A DNA stretch of 64,000 nucleotides from Phallusia mammillata (Eukaryota; Chordata; Ascidiacea; Phlebobranchia; Ascidiidae), in contig QLIY01000246.1 of assembly GCA_003260075.1 (NCBI GenBank), forward strand, positions 1-64,000. The letters are read 5' to 3'. The notes below the pieces were generated by a model. It was not told the DNA's origin. It searched no databases and saw only the letters and a list, made by a program, of their open reading frames with translations. The translations under genes were made by a program, and so were the position numbers. Shown one piece after another: positions 1-15,600 of this stretch; position 1 is the first letter of the stretch, and every line of letters starts with the position of its first letter.

Positions 1-1613
<1,613 letters not shown>

Positions 1614-3451
1614 TCTGCTTTCCAATTATTTACCTACACATCAACAAATTAGGCTGAAAAATAAACTTTTAGGCAATCTTATAAACAACAAAAACTGTTG
1701 AAACCCCCCCCCCCGAATTCCACAACTGAAGATAATTAACGCGTGCATTTGCAATCCATCATTTAAAAATCCCACGCAGCAAACCAGTGTTTGCGACCTA
1801 ATAAAGTTAAATCTAGAGCAAAAAATTGCACTTCTACCGCCATTTTCAAAACAACTTTAATTGTTTGCGCAAATAATATTTTTTCAATGGATGAGGCAAT
1901 GACTCTTTCTCGAGGAATTTAAGTTTTGGCAATAAAAACGCTACTTTAAAACAAAGATACATATTTAAACACATACTTGTACAATTAAAACCAGTAGACT
2001 GTTAAAAAGTTTAAAATCTTATAGACACATAAATAATCGTGAATCAGTCCAAAACAAGCTATCTTCCGCTCATCCGAAATGTAACAAGAAAGGAAACCGG
2101 GTTGTTTTCCCGCCCGCTTGCAAAAAAATTGAGTGGAACATTTGTAAACGACAGAAAAGTTTGTTTTTTAAATGATGTTAGGTTTTTATTGTTTAAAAAA
2201 CTCTGATTTGTTTGTGTATTTTTCAGTGTTCTGTTTTTCATACGTGGTATACCGGGCGGTAGTTTAATCTAATTGTTTGAAATTGAATTTCATTCCTGAG
2301 CAAATTGATATCTCATCCAATATTATTATGACTGGTAACGGGATGTTCGGCGTGGCAGACACTTTGTCACTGGCACATGCTTACATTTACCCCCCCCCCC
2401 CGGGACATGGAGGTCCTGCACGCACGAGGTCTCGTCGGGAACTGCCATGTTCTGCAGACTGGATATAGCCTTTGCCTTTATATTTTTTATGGATGACCAC
2501 AATTTGTTGTTGTATTAAATTGGCAACTTTTTATTTCACATTCAACAACAATCACAATTAATGTAATCTCATTATAATTTTATTGTTAACAATATATCAC
2601 TGTATTCCAAAACATTTTTAGAAAATTTGTGCAGTTCTGCCATTGCAGATTTTATTGCAGCGACAGTTTTGAAATATAGAATATTTGGTTTGAATTTATG
2701 CTAAATTAATATTGCAAGGTAAAGTTATTCTTGATTTGTTTGATGTTTTATCACAATTCCTTGGTAGTATTTTTAAACAATTAGCCGAAAAGTTTTCATT
2801 TTCATTATTCTCTTAACATATTTTTGTTTAGTCATGTGTTCTTTATATATTCATTTGATTCTTTCCAGTTGTTTGTTCACAATATTTACATATTAAAGTT
2901 TTTTCTTAAAAGTTAAGATTGTCATCACTTTCAGAGGATTTTTTCCATTATTGTGTGTATGGTCAAGGGTCCATTACATTGGTAAAATGGGTGTTCCATT
3001 TTACAGGAGACACTCTTGTTTTTATCTGTTTTTCTTGTTTTTTGTCTGACGCTGATTTGTTTCACTCATTTTGTCATAAAAACACATTTCAAACTTTTTT
3101 CAAGTTTAAGTTTTACCTGTTTTAAAACAGATTTTAGACAACAATACCAAGGTAAAAGCTTGAAATTAAATTAATCTTGACAAATTAAAAGTCATTTTTC
3201 CTCTGTTTTTACTACTTATTGTATAACAGTATAACAATGTAAAAAACTATAAAGGTGTACTTTAAGTAATTGGCACAGACATATGTGTTAGGGCCTCTAT
3301 GTTTATCATGTTAGTAGGTCAAGCAGTGTTTATTGTAAATCCCTAAATAGTATAAAAAGTAGGACATAGACTATTTGAGCAGGATATAGGAAAGCCACCT
3401 TTTTAGTTTTATTAGGTATTGCAAATACAGCTTTTTTCTTATTAGAACATA

Positions 3452-3498
<47 letters not shown>

Positions 3499-3762
3499 CT
3501 GGGAATCAGTAAGATTTTTGCTTAAACTCATTGCTTTTTACAGATTAATTACCACACAATCGGAAAGAACAAGTTATCAGTGTATTTTAACAAATTTACC
3601 CTCATCAAACATATGTGTGAGTCTCATGATGTCATAATGCCTAAACTACGCCCAAAATAATTACATCTGCATCTAACAGCATATACATTTGATTCTATAG
3701 CAACACCTATTATAAAACTTTTTTTTACAAATTGGATCAAAATGAATCAGTCTCAAAATGAA
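1614..3762. other. Intergenic region, AT-rich, with C and G runs
   Basis: Lies between the start of rad21 and the end of the atlastin-like gene, both on the minus strand. I see no convincing coding exon on either strand. It holds short C runs at 1704-1714 and about 2391-2401 and a 47-base G run at 3452-3498. AATAAA on the minus strand at 3329-3334 could serve the atlastin-like gene as a polyadenylation signal. The rest is low-complexity AT-rich sequence. Confidence 0.6.
3452..3498. other. 47-base G run
   Basis: Pure G run in the 3' flank of the atlastin-like gene; same appearance as the other long homopolymers in this window and probably a gap-fill artefact. Confidence 0.75.
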
Positions 3763-4993
3763 TCACTGGCTCTTGCACCAGCTTTTGCTTTGTCTTCGCT
3801 TTTCTCTCTCTTGTCGTTCCAAGTTCTGAAAATCAACAGCTTGTCTATTTATTTGTTAACATATTTAATTGTGGTGTATTTTTCACATTTAGATTCTGTG
3901 TTGGTGTTTAAATCAGAATTTAGGCCATTTGAAGCAACTCACAAAAAATGACAGTTTTGATATTTCTTTGCCAGTAATACAGTACTAAGAAGTCAATTAC
4001 CTTCTTAACTTTCTCTAGTAAAGCTTGTTTGATTTCTTCCATTCTTTGTTTGGTCTTTTCATATTCGTCAGGATCTTGCTGCACTTTATTTGTTTGCAAA
4101 TATTCACAATATTTTGCCCTCGCCTCCAAAACAGAATTGGTCATTTTCTGCTCTGCGTTTTCCATGTTGGTTTGTTTCACATCAATCTGGCATCAGAAAT
4201 ATATTAATTGATATTACATTTTGTTTTATACCGACCACAACAAGTTGTACCTTTGCCACTTCATCTTTCACATGTTTGATGGCCAATTCATTTGCTTCTT
4301 TGATGCATATTTTACTTGTTGCCTTAAATCATAATTAATTTTTAATTTTTTTCTTAGGTATTGTTAGTGTATGTTTTTGTTAATTTAAGTTACAATGAAT
4401 TTTTACTTTAATAAAATGTAAGCTTTTTCAGAGATTACAGATATTTATTTGCTGGTAATGTGTAACTTTTTAGACTGCTGAAACTTACCGCATTTTTTTT
4501 TTTTTACAAGACGACAGACTCAGTGTTAAATCATTACTATGTACCACTCTTTTTGAGGTATGCACAGTGTTACTGTCTTTTGACACATTTCAAGTACCCA
4601 ATCAAACATTAGAAACAGGGTCCGAAGTTTACTATTTCAAGTGGGATACTGTTTCATCAGCTAAGTGTGTGTTGTACAATCCAGCATATGTCACATGTTG
4701 GATTGAACACCGATACTATCAAATTTGTGAAGAACCTTTGTAAAGGTTGGCTAAAAAGTTGAATTTTCAGTTAATACCTTCTTAACCTTATCCAGTAAAG
4801 CTTGTTTAATTTCTTCCATTTTCTGTTTGGTGCTTTCATATTCTTGCTCATCCTGTTTCACATCACATCTTTGTAAATACTCACAATATTTTGCCCTCGC
4901 CTCCGAAACAGAATTGGTCATTTTCTGCTCAGCGTTTTTCATGTCACTTCGCTGCACGTCAATCTGGCAATGAAACATGAATTAATATTAAAT

Positions 4994-5071
<78 letters not shown>

Positions 5072-6025
5072 GCTGTTTGGATGCATTTCTTACTTGTTGC
5101 CTTAAATCATGTGTGATGTTAACTTTTGGGGTATTTCAAATTTGTGTTTTTCAAGCAAACAGTTTTTTCGGCGTATGTAATGTCACTTTTTCGTGCAACT
5201 AAACACTTACCAGTTGGACTGTTATAAAACAACTAATTATTTGATTATTTGAAACTTTTATTTATTTGAAAATTTATCAAATAATTATGGGGAAGGGGAC
5301 ACATATTGTTTTTGTCCGTATTTTTTTTTCTTTCTTTTTCCTGTCAAACGCTGGTTTGTGAGATGCGTTTGGTCAAGAAAGAGTGCTTTTTATTTATTTA
5401 AATTTACAGAGATGTTAGTTAATAATCCAAATTTGATCCTCCTAAAGTTTGACCCCGTTTGACCCAGCGGTTCACCCACAGGCCCCCTAAACGTAAAAAT
5501 TTTTAACGCTCGTTTGGAGAAGAAGGAGTGCTTCAAATTTATTTAAATTTGGACATATGTTAGTTATCAATCTGAACTTGATCCTCTAGAAGTTTGACCC
5601 CGATTGACCCAGCGGTTCACCCACAGGCCCCCTAAACGTAAAATTTTTACCGCTGGTTTTTATCGCTCGTGTGTTAAAGAAGGAGTGCTTTAAATTTCTT
5701 TAAATTTGGACATATGTTAGTTATCAATCTGAACTTGATCCTCTAGAAGTTTGACTCCGAATGTGACCCAGCGGTTCACCCGCAGGACCCCGAAACGTAA
5801 AATTTTTAATGCTGGTTTTCATCGCTCGTGTGGTAAAGAAGGAGTGCTTGACGTTTATTCAAATTTGGACGTATGTTAGTTATCAATCTGAACTTGATCC
5901 TCTAGAAGTTTGACCCCGAATGACCCAGCGGTTCACCCACAGGCCCCCGAAACGTAAANGGGGGGGGGGGGGTTGTCCTTAACAACCTAAAAATCACCGC
6001 AACATTTGTTTACCGTAAATCCGCA

Positions 6026-6117
<92 letters not shown>

Positions 6118-8179
6118 TTTCAAGTAATCAAATATTTTTTTTCTGTGCAGTACACCTCGATATACAAAATCAATTTATTTGAATACATTGGTGACATTTT
6201 TTTGAAATTGCGGTTACACAGAAGCACTTAGACATACGTTTTCAGCCTTATATTAATGTTCATCACCCATTCCCCCAAAAATGACAATTTACTGTTCATT
6301 TCGGATTAGTTATAACTTTTCGGATTGGGTGTATACACCCAGGAATAATTAAAGTTTTTTAAGCAAGTTTAAATGATACAGGTCACAATTCAATTCAGCC
6401 AGTGCCTAAAATGAACTATTGTAATAAAGAAAAAAAAATACATACGGAAATACATATGGTTTTGGCAAAATTATGGAGACTGGTGGAATAATTGAAGCTT
6501 GTCTCTGTCTGTACTAATTTATTATTTTAAACAGAAAAAAGATGTAGCCTAGATTTAATGACTAAGAGCTTACAAAATTCGTTTGGTAATTTCAACTATC
6601 ATTATTTAATAATGACTCTGGGTCTTATGTATCCCGTATTCCAAATTATTTGATTTGAAAGAATAACACAATGAGCCAATACGCAGCATAAGACGAGAGT
6701 TAGAGAAAGAAGGCAATTTGTCCGGTTCGCTGTAGTATGAAGGCACACGATAACGGTAGTGAGAGAGGCCGCTACAAGCCCTACTTACCAGTGATGTAAA
6801 CCTAACACTAATCTAAATTTGTTAGGACATACATGAATAACTGGGATCAGCCCTGAAGCGTTTATGCCAGGGGTCGCCAACCTTTAACACTTTAAGGGCC
6901 TTTCAGATCAATTTTACATAGTAAAAAAACACTGTGAGCTACAGAGCCGTTTTGTAATTGAAATATGTAATGCCATCAAGGCTTTCGACTTTTTAGTTAG
7001 TTTCTTGCATATTAGGCACACATAGTTAACCTGTCTCATCAACAGTAAAAGAAAATGAAACTTCCCACGTAGCATTGAATGTTTGTTTTTTTCAGACGCT
7101 GATTTTTTGTTATCTTTTGAAGCCAGATATTAACAAACAGGTATTGTTACGCGCACATACACTGCGAACCTAAACAATAATCTCACATTGTGTATTAACC
7201 GGCACCGCGCCAGTTTGCCTCTTTCAAAATTTTTCATCTTATAGACGCGGTTAATTGTAGCTACTAGGAGCGGATCCGTTCATGTTATTGCATTTTAATT
7301 TTTTTTTAGGCCTGGTGTATTATGATAGTCAAAATTTTTTGGGTTTTGAATCTAGATTCTGCGATGTCGTTTAGTTTAATCCAGCATATTAGGAATTCGT
7401 GCAAGGAAACAAGTGTTATTTTGGACATGAAATATACCTTTTTAACCTCCTCTAGAAACGTTTGCTTTATCTTATCAAGCTCTTGCTTGGTGTTGTTGGC
7501 GTCTTGCTCAGAGTTGAACCTTACAGCATTACTTTCCACATGGTTTCGAATTTTCGTCATCGCCTCTGATACAACTTCGTCAATTTTCAGCTTTGCTTCT
7601 TGTGGAGTTATTTGTGTATTGTCAATCTAACAAAACAGTAGGTTACTGGTAGCAAGCATTCCACATCCTTAAACTATCAAGGTGACCATACTCCCATTGC
7701 ATATTCATTACAGTTTTTTTAAGGTTTAATGTGTGGCAATTTATAATTTAAAATTGAACCCCAGTTTTTTTTATGCACGACTGTTTCCGCAAGCCAAAGC
7801 ACAAGGCCCCACATGAGAATGACTGTATACGACACAGTATACATTTTCTTACGAGCGTTTCGCGTGCCTTGTTGTGAGAGTAGTTGCGTAGGGTAGGCTA
7901 CCTTTAAGTAAACCACGGCTCAGCAAACTTGTTTCACAGCGGTCCCAAAAATTTTAAATAATAACGCGCGAGGGCCGCATGGTTCACATTGCTTGACGCA
8001 TTCTTTTCCATGCTGGAATTCGCAAGGCGATTTGACTTCCAAGGGCTTTTGGTCTTTCTACAGTACTATTTTAAGTCAGATGGTGCCGCTGTTAAATTGT
8101 AACATTGTGTAGAATGTGTAAGTGTGCCATCTACTGGGCAGGAACTTGGCCGAACGGTCTGGCGCGCCTGACCCACATA

Positions 8180-8239
<60 letters not shown>

Positions 8240-9608
8240 GTGCCATCTACCAAACAATGTTAATTTTTTCAAAACATAAAAGGCGATTGTTTGCATACAA
8301 TCACTATTTTTCTGTAATGTAACAAACCGATTTATAAACTGACACTCTGGCCTAAAAAGTTGCCGACTGCGAGTTTAATTACTATGTGGCCAAATCAAGT
8401 GATAAACTTCTTTTTGCGTACATGATAGACCAGGAGTCGGCAAACTTTAAGCGGCGCGTGCTGTTTTACTTGTTATTTATATGTGGTAATGGCTTCGCGT
8501 GCCAATGTTTGTGTGGGTAATAGTGGTGTGTGCCAGGTGACCTCAATAGTAAGCAGAAAACAAAGTGTTTTGTTCATGAAGGCTGGGTTTCAAGACAACG
8601 GCATGATAAAAAACTAAAAACAAGCAGAATAGCAGGTTAAATTGTTACGTCAGTATAAGCACGCAATGTAGTTGGCGTGCCATAAAAAATCACCTTGCGT
8701 ACCAACTTTGGAACACGTGCCAGGGTTTGCCGATCGTCGTTATTTGCGTACCATCCATTACTAATCCTAAGCATTCCAAGTTGTTAATTGTATGACAAGT
8801 TGACAAGTGTAGGTTTCAAACCAGCGATGTTATCGAATTTTTTGGTAAGCTCATGTTATTGGACTATTGCATTACTAGCCTATAACATCCGTTAAAAAGT
8901 TTACCTGTGCAATTTCCTCCTGGACGTGTTGAATGGCCAACTTATTGGCCGCTTGGAATGTTGTTTTAATTGTTTCCTAAAAATAGTGAATATTGCGCAG
9001 GTTGACTACTAAGGCAATTCTTGTGTTATTTTTACTACATCATGCCTTTGAAATATAAAGATAAACAACTAAAACTTTATAGGACTGATTGTGGTTTTAC
9101 AATTTAACGCAGGACTGATCTGGTTGTAAATATGTATGTAGCTCACTAAAAAGAATAATATAACGCTTTTTATACCGTTTGTTTTCTGACATCCTCAATA
9201 ATCTTTTCCTTCCATTTAAGCAAGGCCGACTTTGTTTCTTGTTGATATTTTCGGACATTGAACTGGTTTCTTATGTTTTCAACGCCATCCTCAAATACTT
9301 CCATAGCCTCGGTGAGAGCGTCTGATGCTTTGTACTGCGCGGTTTCAATGTCAACTTGGTCGTCGAGGATCTGTATTAGCAACAAGTATCTGTAAATTTT
9401 TCGGTTCTTATTATTTACTTAATAAATTTTGTTTTAAACGCAACCTTTTTATACTGAAAGCTCATTTGTTTGACGGCTTCTTTTCTGGCAAATTCTGCGT
9501 GACCTTCCAGAATTTTCTGCAAGCGAACGTATTTTTATAATTTTGTAAACACCTAGAAGCAGTGTTTTTACCAGGTTTTTGGCGTTTTCTTGTTTACTTT
9601 TTTTGACT

Positions 9609-9653
<45 letters not shown>

Positions 9654-12600
9654 CCCCCCATGCTTTTGTGAAGGTTTTCTCGAAATGGTATGGCCAGTTT
9701 GTCGGGTAATCCTTGGACGCTTGCTTCAAACATTTCTAACGCTCGTTGTTTTTCTTTTTTGATGCGTTTTTCCATTTCTTCATCGTCAAGGTATTGATCG
9801 AATATCTGGAATTTTTTATTCACAATGTGTTTAGAAGCACAAAATTTGCTACACACACTTACGTCATCAAAAGCATCTTCGAAATTGAACTTTATGCAAT
9901 TTACCTCTTCCTCCACTTTCATCTTTTTCTCATTCTGCAAACAACACCACATACCGTACAAACTGCGCATTTTTCGATCTAAACTTCCTTTGTGCTTCGG
10001 CAATTAACTTACCAGATTCTGGTTGTTTATATCAACAGCATGCAAAGACTCTGTTTCCAAGTTTGTTTCCAGACGATTTTGTTCATTTTCGAAAGATTTC
10101 AAAAGTTCCTGTGGTTTATTTTTGTTAAATTCCTGCAATACTACGTTTTTTAAATCATCACAAAACTTTTTAAGCTCTTCGTTTAGAACAATTTTCTGGA
10201 GTCTCTGCAAAGCAACACATATATTTGAGGACACATACTAATTTTTTTCGGTAGTTTTGAAACCCTTTCCAATTTACTTTTTGTAGTTTCTTTGTGAACG
10301 AATCCATCAACTTGATTGCTCGCTTTTTTATTTCGTACTCGACTTGTTTCTGCAATAAATGGGAGAAAAGAATATCGTGGTCATTCTTAAACCAGATGCA
10401 TTTTAACACTGTTTTATTATGGTCACATATTGTTTTTGACCGTATTTTTTAACGCTGGTTTGTTATACGCGTTTGTGGTCAAGAAATGTTGCTTCAAACT
10501 TATTCCAAATTTGATCCCCTTGAACTTTGACCCCGAACGACCCAGCGGTTCACCCACTGGCCCCAAAAAGTGAATTCAAAAGTGATTTGAAAAAAAACGG
10601 CTATCTTGACTTAAGTACTTGATGTAGGAGTTTGAAACACTGTACCTCGCGGTTTGTATTTTCGCTTTTTATTGTTATCCATTCTGATTGGATTGTTTCG
10701 GCAAGATCTGTTTCAAAATCCTGAAACTGATAATTTTCACCTGAAGACTTGTCCCTAAAATGGTTTAAGGCAGCCGCTTTCCATGTGTTGTGTTCCTTTG
10801 TTAGCTTTTCAAGGTCAATGTATCCTTTTGAACGTACCTTGAAAAGTGGCAATTCACGTACACAACAATTAACATTTCAGTATCGGTACAAGTATAGTTA
10901 CCTGCGACATTTTTAATTGGTAAAATTGCAAGGATTTCTGCAAATGCTGAGCTGCCGATTTTTTTCCCATTCGCTAAAAAAATACTGTTTTATCGACCGT
11001 CCGTTTTCTGTATGTTGGTTTTACACTTTTTATAATGACAGATATCTAAGATTCGCTGTGTGAAATTGTGATTTCATTGTATATCACCTGTTTGTTCTTG
11101 TTTGCATCGTAAAACTCCATTTTGTTATTCTGTATCTGTTCCTTCAGTTCTTCTTTTTGTTTTTCTCCTAGATTTTTATTCCCCAGCGATTCAGCGTCGT
11201 CAACACGATTTTGTGCTTGTTCTGATGCGAACTTGTGTAAATCATCAAACTGGTCATCTGGAACGGCTTTTTGCAATCTCTACACAATGACATTTCCTCA
11301 AGATTAAAAGTTGACCTAAAATCTTTGCAAAAATGAAATCTAACGAAAAAATTTGTCGTAAATTAGGTGTGTTCGAATCAGGCCTACATACATGAAATGA
11401 GATAGCCCGAGCAAAAGGTTGATATTCAAAGATTAAAGTCTATTAATTAATTGCTTAATTCGACTTTTGTGGCCATATATTGTTTTTGCCATTTTTTAAC
11501 CTAACTCTCTGCAAACTGTAATCCAGAGTTTGCCCACTGACTTGACCGAAAATACTGAGTGTTTTTTTAGGGGTTGTTTTACTCTGGCGCTGCACTATGC
11601 GAGAGGGTGTGGGTTGTGGAACCCATGGAATCTTTAGCGGATGTGGTGCTTCAGTCATTAAGGTTATGCGTTGTGAGGCAGAAACAGAGTTTAAAGCAGG
11701 GGTGTGCAACCTTTTTTACTGCGGGGCCAAATACATTTACACAGATTAGATCGCGGGCCGCACCTTTATATAACACAAGGTGGTTTTATTTATTGCATAC
11801 CAAATATGGCTAACTACAAGTGTTTGATTTCTAGCCACATTTTGCCAGATCACAGAAAACTAGCTCCGGGTGCATTAATCAGCTCAAAAATATATAATAA
11901 ATAGATTCGTTTTCCAGTACATTTGAAATCCAAGCGTCTCTGGAGCCGAACAACTTTAACAGACGGGTCGCATTAGGCCCGTTTAAAGCATAAGCTCAAA
12001 AATACCTTCGACATGGACTGCGTGTATGTTTGCAAGCACTTGGTTATTAGATTGGATACCTTATCTTGCGTGGCCTCCTGCAAAAAAAAATCGTTTGGTA
12101 ACAAAGACAATGCTAAAATTCAATCCGAATACAATGACTTTTTATCTGAATTGATAAGCTAATTTTTAGTTTTTTACACCTGCTAAGAAATCTAATCCAA
12201 TGCAAACCTGTTGTCGCGTTATATGATGTAAATTGTGGTTGTATTGTTTCATAATTTCAGCTTTCAATTCCTGCCGATATTCATCTTTCTTTGCATCAAA
12301 ATGTTGAATATTCTCAACTGATTTGTCAAATTCCGTCAGAGCTTCATCCAAGGCCTCTTTGTGTTTTTCTTCATGTTCACTTTGATTGGTTTCATGCTTA
12401 GTGACATAAAATAACATCCGTAATGAAATTACTACAAACAAACGAATCAGCAAATTACGCACCTGGGCCATTTTGCGACTGTATTCTTTCGTGATTTTCA
12501 TCACAGATTGTTTTAATTCCAGATCGACTTGGTTCTAAATATAGAGGTTTTTCTCAAAAAAGAATTTAATAAAAGACAGTCTTACTTTTTTATCTTGGTT

Positions 12601-15600
12601 TTGATATTGCAGAAATTCCAGTTGGTTTTTGTAAAAGTCACCAAGTTGGAATTCAAAAAACTTTTTATCCTCGCTAGGTGGTGCTTTTCCCCATTCTGAT
12701 TCAAGCAAAAAAATTTCTGCTTTTTCTTTGCATTTATTGTGAAAAGCGAGCAACTCCTCTTCACTTAAATATTCATTTTTTTCCTAAACAAAAGAAACTG
12801 CTGTAACATTTACTTAACATTAGGCTTACATTTTGTTACAATTCTCACCGATTTTTTAAAGTTTTTGTACTCATTTTGTGCTTGTTTCATGTTTTCCAGA
12901 AACATATTTCTTTGTTGTTCCTGTGAATAAAATTGAGTGAAAAAAACACACCAAAACCCATTAATTTATTGTTACCCTATTTTCATCAAACTGCGCTTTA
13001 TTTTCATCGTCATATTCCTTAATACGACGTTGCAGTTCATTGCGGAATCCTTCGCAGAAAGTTTTGTCATATTCCTTTGACTCTCCGTCAAACTTTTCGA
13101 ATGCTGATTTACTTGCCGCTTCAAATGCTTCTTTAAATCTGCTTCGATCTGTTTCAGGAATGTCCTGTGCGAAATATGGTTGTGCTTATAATGTCCGCAA
13201 AAAAGGAAAACTTTTGCGACCCTGGGTTTTGTTGATACTGTAGATGTGGGTCTGTTGAACTACCATAAGTCATATTTTTGAAAATTAAGTTTCAATTTTT
13301 CGATGTCCTGTGTTTACAAATATTTGTTACATTTAGTGGATTCAGGTAAAAGAGTTTTCTGCGTAGAAAATACAGTTAATAAAATGAACTCACTTGTTGT
13401 TTCATTTCATCCTTAAACTGTTTCAAGCATGTTTGCACCAATTCTTCCATCATATGTTTGATATCTATCTACAACAGCGACCGGTAAGTTTATTAAAATT
13501 ACGTTTTCTAGATCTAAGCTTAATTACTTGTTTAAGCAAATTATTGTGGGACATTTCAAAAAATATTTGTTTCATTTTATCCTCTAAACGGCCGTGAAAT
13601 TTATCCTTCATCTTCCCTTCGTTTTCTTCGTCAAATTTCTTAAGTATTTCACTTTGAAACTTAGCATGATGTTTTGTCTCATGATCAAACAGTTCCACTT
13701 TCACCATCTAAAAATAAATAAAATATAAATGTTGGTTCAAAAGAACAAGTTAGTTTGTCCTCTACGGAAGGATTGGAACTAAAAAATATAGCAAACAAAC
13801 GATGCTGAGTGCAGATGACAGTATCAAGTACTTATGCAACGATTAAGTTTATCCGTCCAACGTAGTTACCAAACCTGTTCTTGTAGATTCTTTTCGAATT
13901 CTTGCGCAGCTTCTTCCACATGCTTCTCATACAACTCGATTTGTTTTGTCTAGAAAATTCCGAATTCAGTTAACTGCGCTCAGTTGGTCGCTAAAAACTC
14001 ACCATAATTTGCTGGTTTTCCTGTTTAAACATCAAGATGTGCTTCTTTAGTTGATGTTTCAACTTTTCCTGAAGGCTGTCTTTAAACGATTCCCCGCCAA
14101 GCAAAACATGATCATTGAAATGCTTCAACACATCCGCTTCTATTTCTTTTCCTTTTTCATCGATTGCTTTATCCTCCATGTAAGCCTTGGTATCCTGCGA
14201 AGGAAAAGGTAAATCAACATGCAGCACGGATAAATAGGCTTGTAGCGAGGTGTTTATTCGAAGTACATCTTAATAGAATGATACAATGTACTAATACGCC
14301 GCATAAGACGAGATTGAAAGAAAGAAGGCAATCTGTCCGGTTCGCTGTAGTATGCAAGACCACGATGATCGTAGTGAAAGAGGCCGAATCACTTGAGATT
14401 TCGACAAGTCAATTTTTGTTTTGATTGGGGCATTGTTAAACAATTAGAGTATTTTTGTAGCTTTTCAAAATCCGGATGATAGCCTAATTTGCTAAATCCC
14501 ACTGTGCCATACTATAGTAACAAATGTAGCTCATTTGCTCTGAAGAAGCTAATTGGTCTAGTGTGCGACACGTCACCAAAACATCATCAACGTTATACAA
14601 CTAATTTTATGCAACTTTATCGGCAAAAATAATAAAAAAATTGTGAAAAGAGTTTGAAGTATTTTTGATACCTTTCTATATTTCTACACACTGGTTACAC
14701 AGTTGAAGATCAGTTAAAGACTTTACACAGAACTTTAACTTAAACTGAAAAATGTTTGTGGGATTACGCGGAAAATGATGGTCGTCGAGAGGACAAAACG
14801 TTGAATATCCGTAAGGAACAAAATGTGGTTGTCATTGAAGCACTATGATGACAAAACAACTTAATGTATTTAAATTTGTGCATCTCTGTTTTTTTCTGGT
14901 GCAAGTTAAGAATAACTGATTGGTTGCTAATTATAAACATTATGTTGTTTATTATGTAGTTAACGGGTCTGCAACCATCGAAATGGTTGAAGCTATAGTC
15001 CCGAGCCCAGTCATAAACCACTTACTTTCAGTGCATTCCACTGCTGACGGCAAAATTCATCACACTCCGTCAAGGTTTTTGTGGCTGTTTGCTCTGCAGC
15101 GCTCTGCAAATATGTTGTGGTAAATCGTAAGGTAGAGTAATACTCAATAAATATAGGAAACTGCTTAATTTACCTGAAAAAGTGTCCCGATGTGTGGAAC
15201 GGTTTTAGAGTTAAAATCGTGCAATGATCCCGAGATAAGCTTTATCATATCTTCACCAGTTGCCTCTTTTCCACCAATTTGTTTCAATGCCAAAGTTTTC
15301 GGGGAAAATAAATCTCTGACAAGCAAGTCCAAAATTTTCTTAAACTCTTTGTCCATTTCTAAAAAACATCGCAAAAGTTTGGAACAGTTATGTTAAATTT
15401 TATTAAAGAAAAGATTCAGATTTCTTTAGTAAATCGTAACCAACTTTGGTGATCAAATTTATTGTCTCCATTTTTTCGATTAGCTATTTCCTTCCCAGGA
15501 TGCGGCATTAGAAAGCACTGAACAGTTTCAAACGAAGCCCTGATGTGTTTTCGGACGCTCGTCAAATCCTCGCTGGCACCTTCTTTGACCGCCAAAACTT

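Larger units (their letters stand above)
4001..15103 (-). repeat. Array of 13 paired exons encoding three-helix-bundle-like modules
   Basis: Short and long exons alternate, all phase 0. Short (24-26 codons): 15103-15026, 13949-13875, 13468-13394, 12920-12849, 12534-12463, 12077-12006, 10973-10902, 10349-10278, 9934-9863, 9516-9445, 8976-8905, 5100-about 5071 (rest lost), 4322-4251. Long (60-66 codons): 14194-14003, 13707-13528, 13164-12976, 12783-12586, 12396-12208, 11279-11088, 10837-10646, 10204-10013, 9805-9572 (holds a G run), 9370-9176, 7626-7438, 4963-4778, 4186-4001. The first pair aligns by eye with the atlastin middle domain: a short helix, then a stretch ending ...[20 protein letters not shown], where atlastin has [20 protein letters not shown]. 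Later copies keep the helical pattern with an aromatic residue before an amphipathic final helix. Equal sizes and equal phase point to tandem exon-pair duplication. Confidence 0.85.

Noticed and set aside
8066-8322. Poly-Pro and poly-Gly open frames on both strands
   Set aside because: Created by the 58-base G run; no homology outside it.
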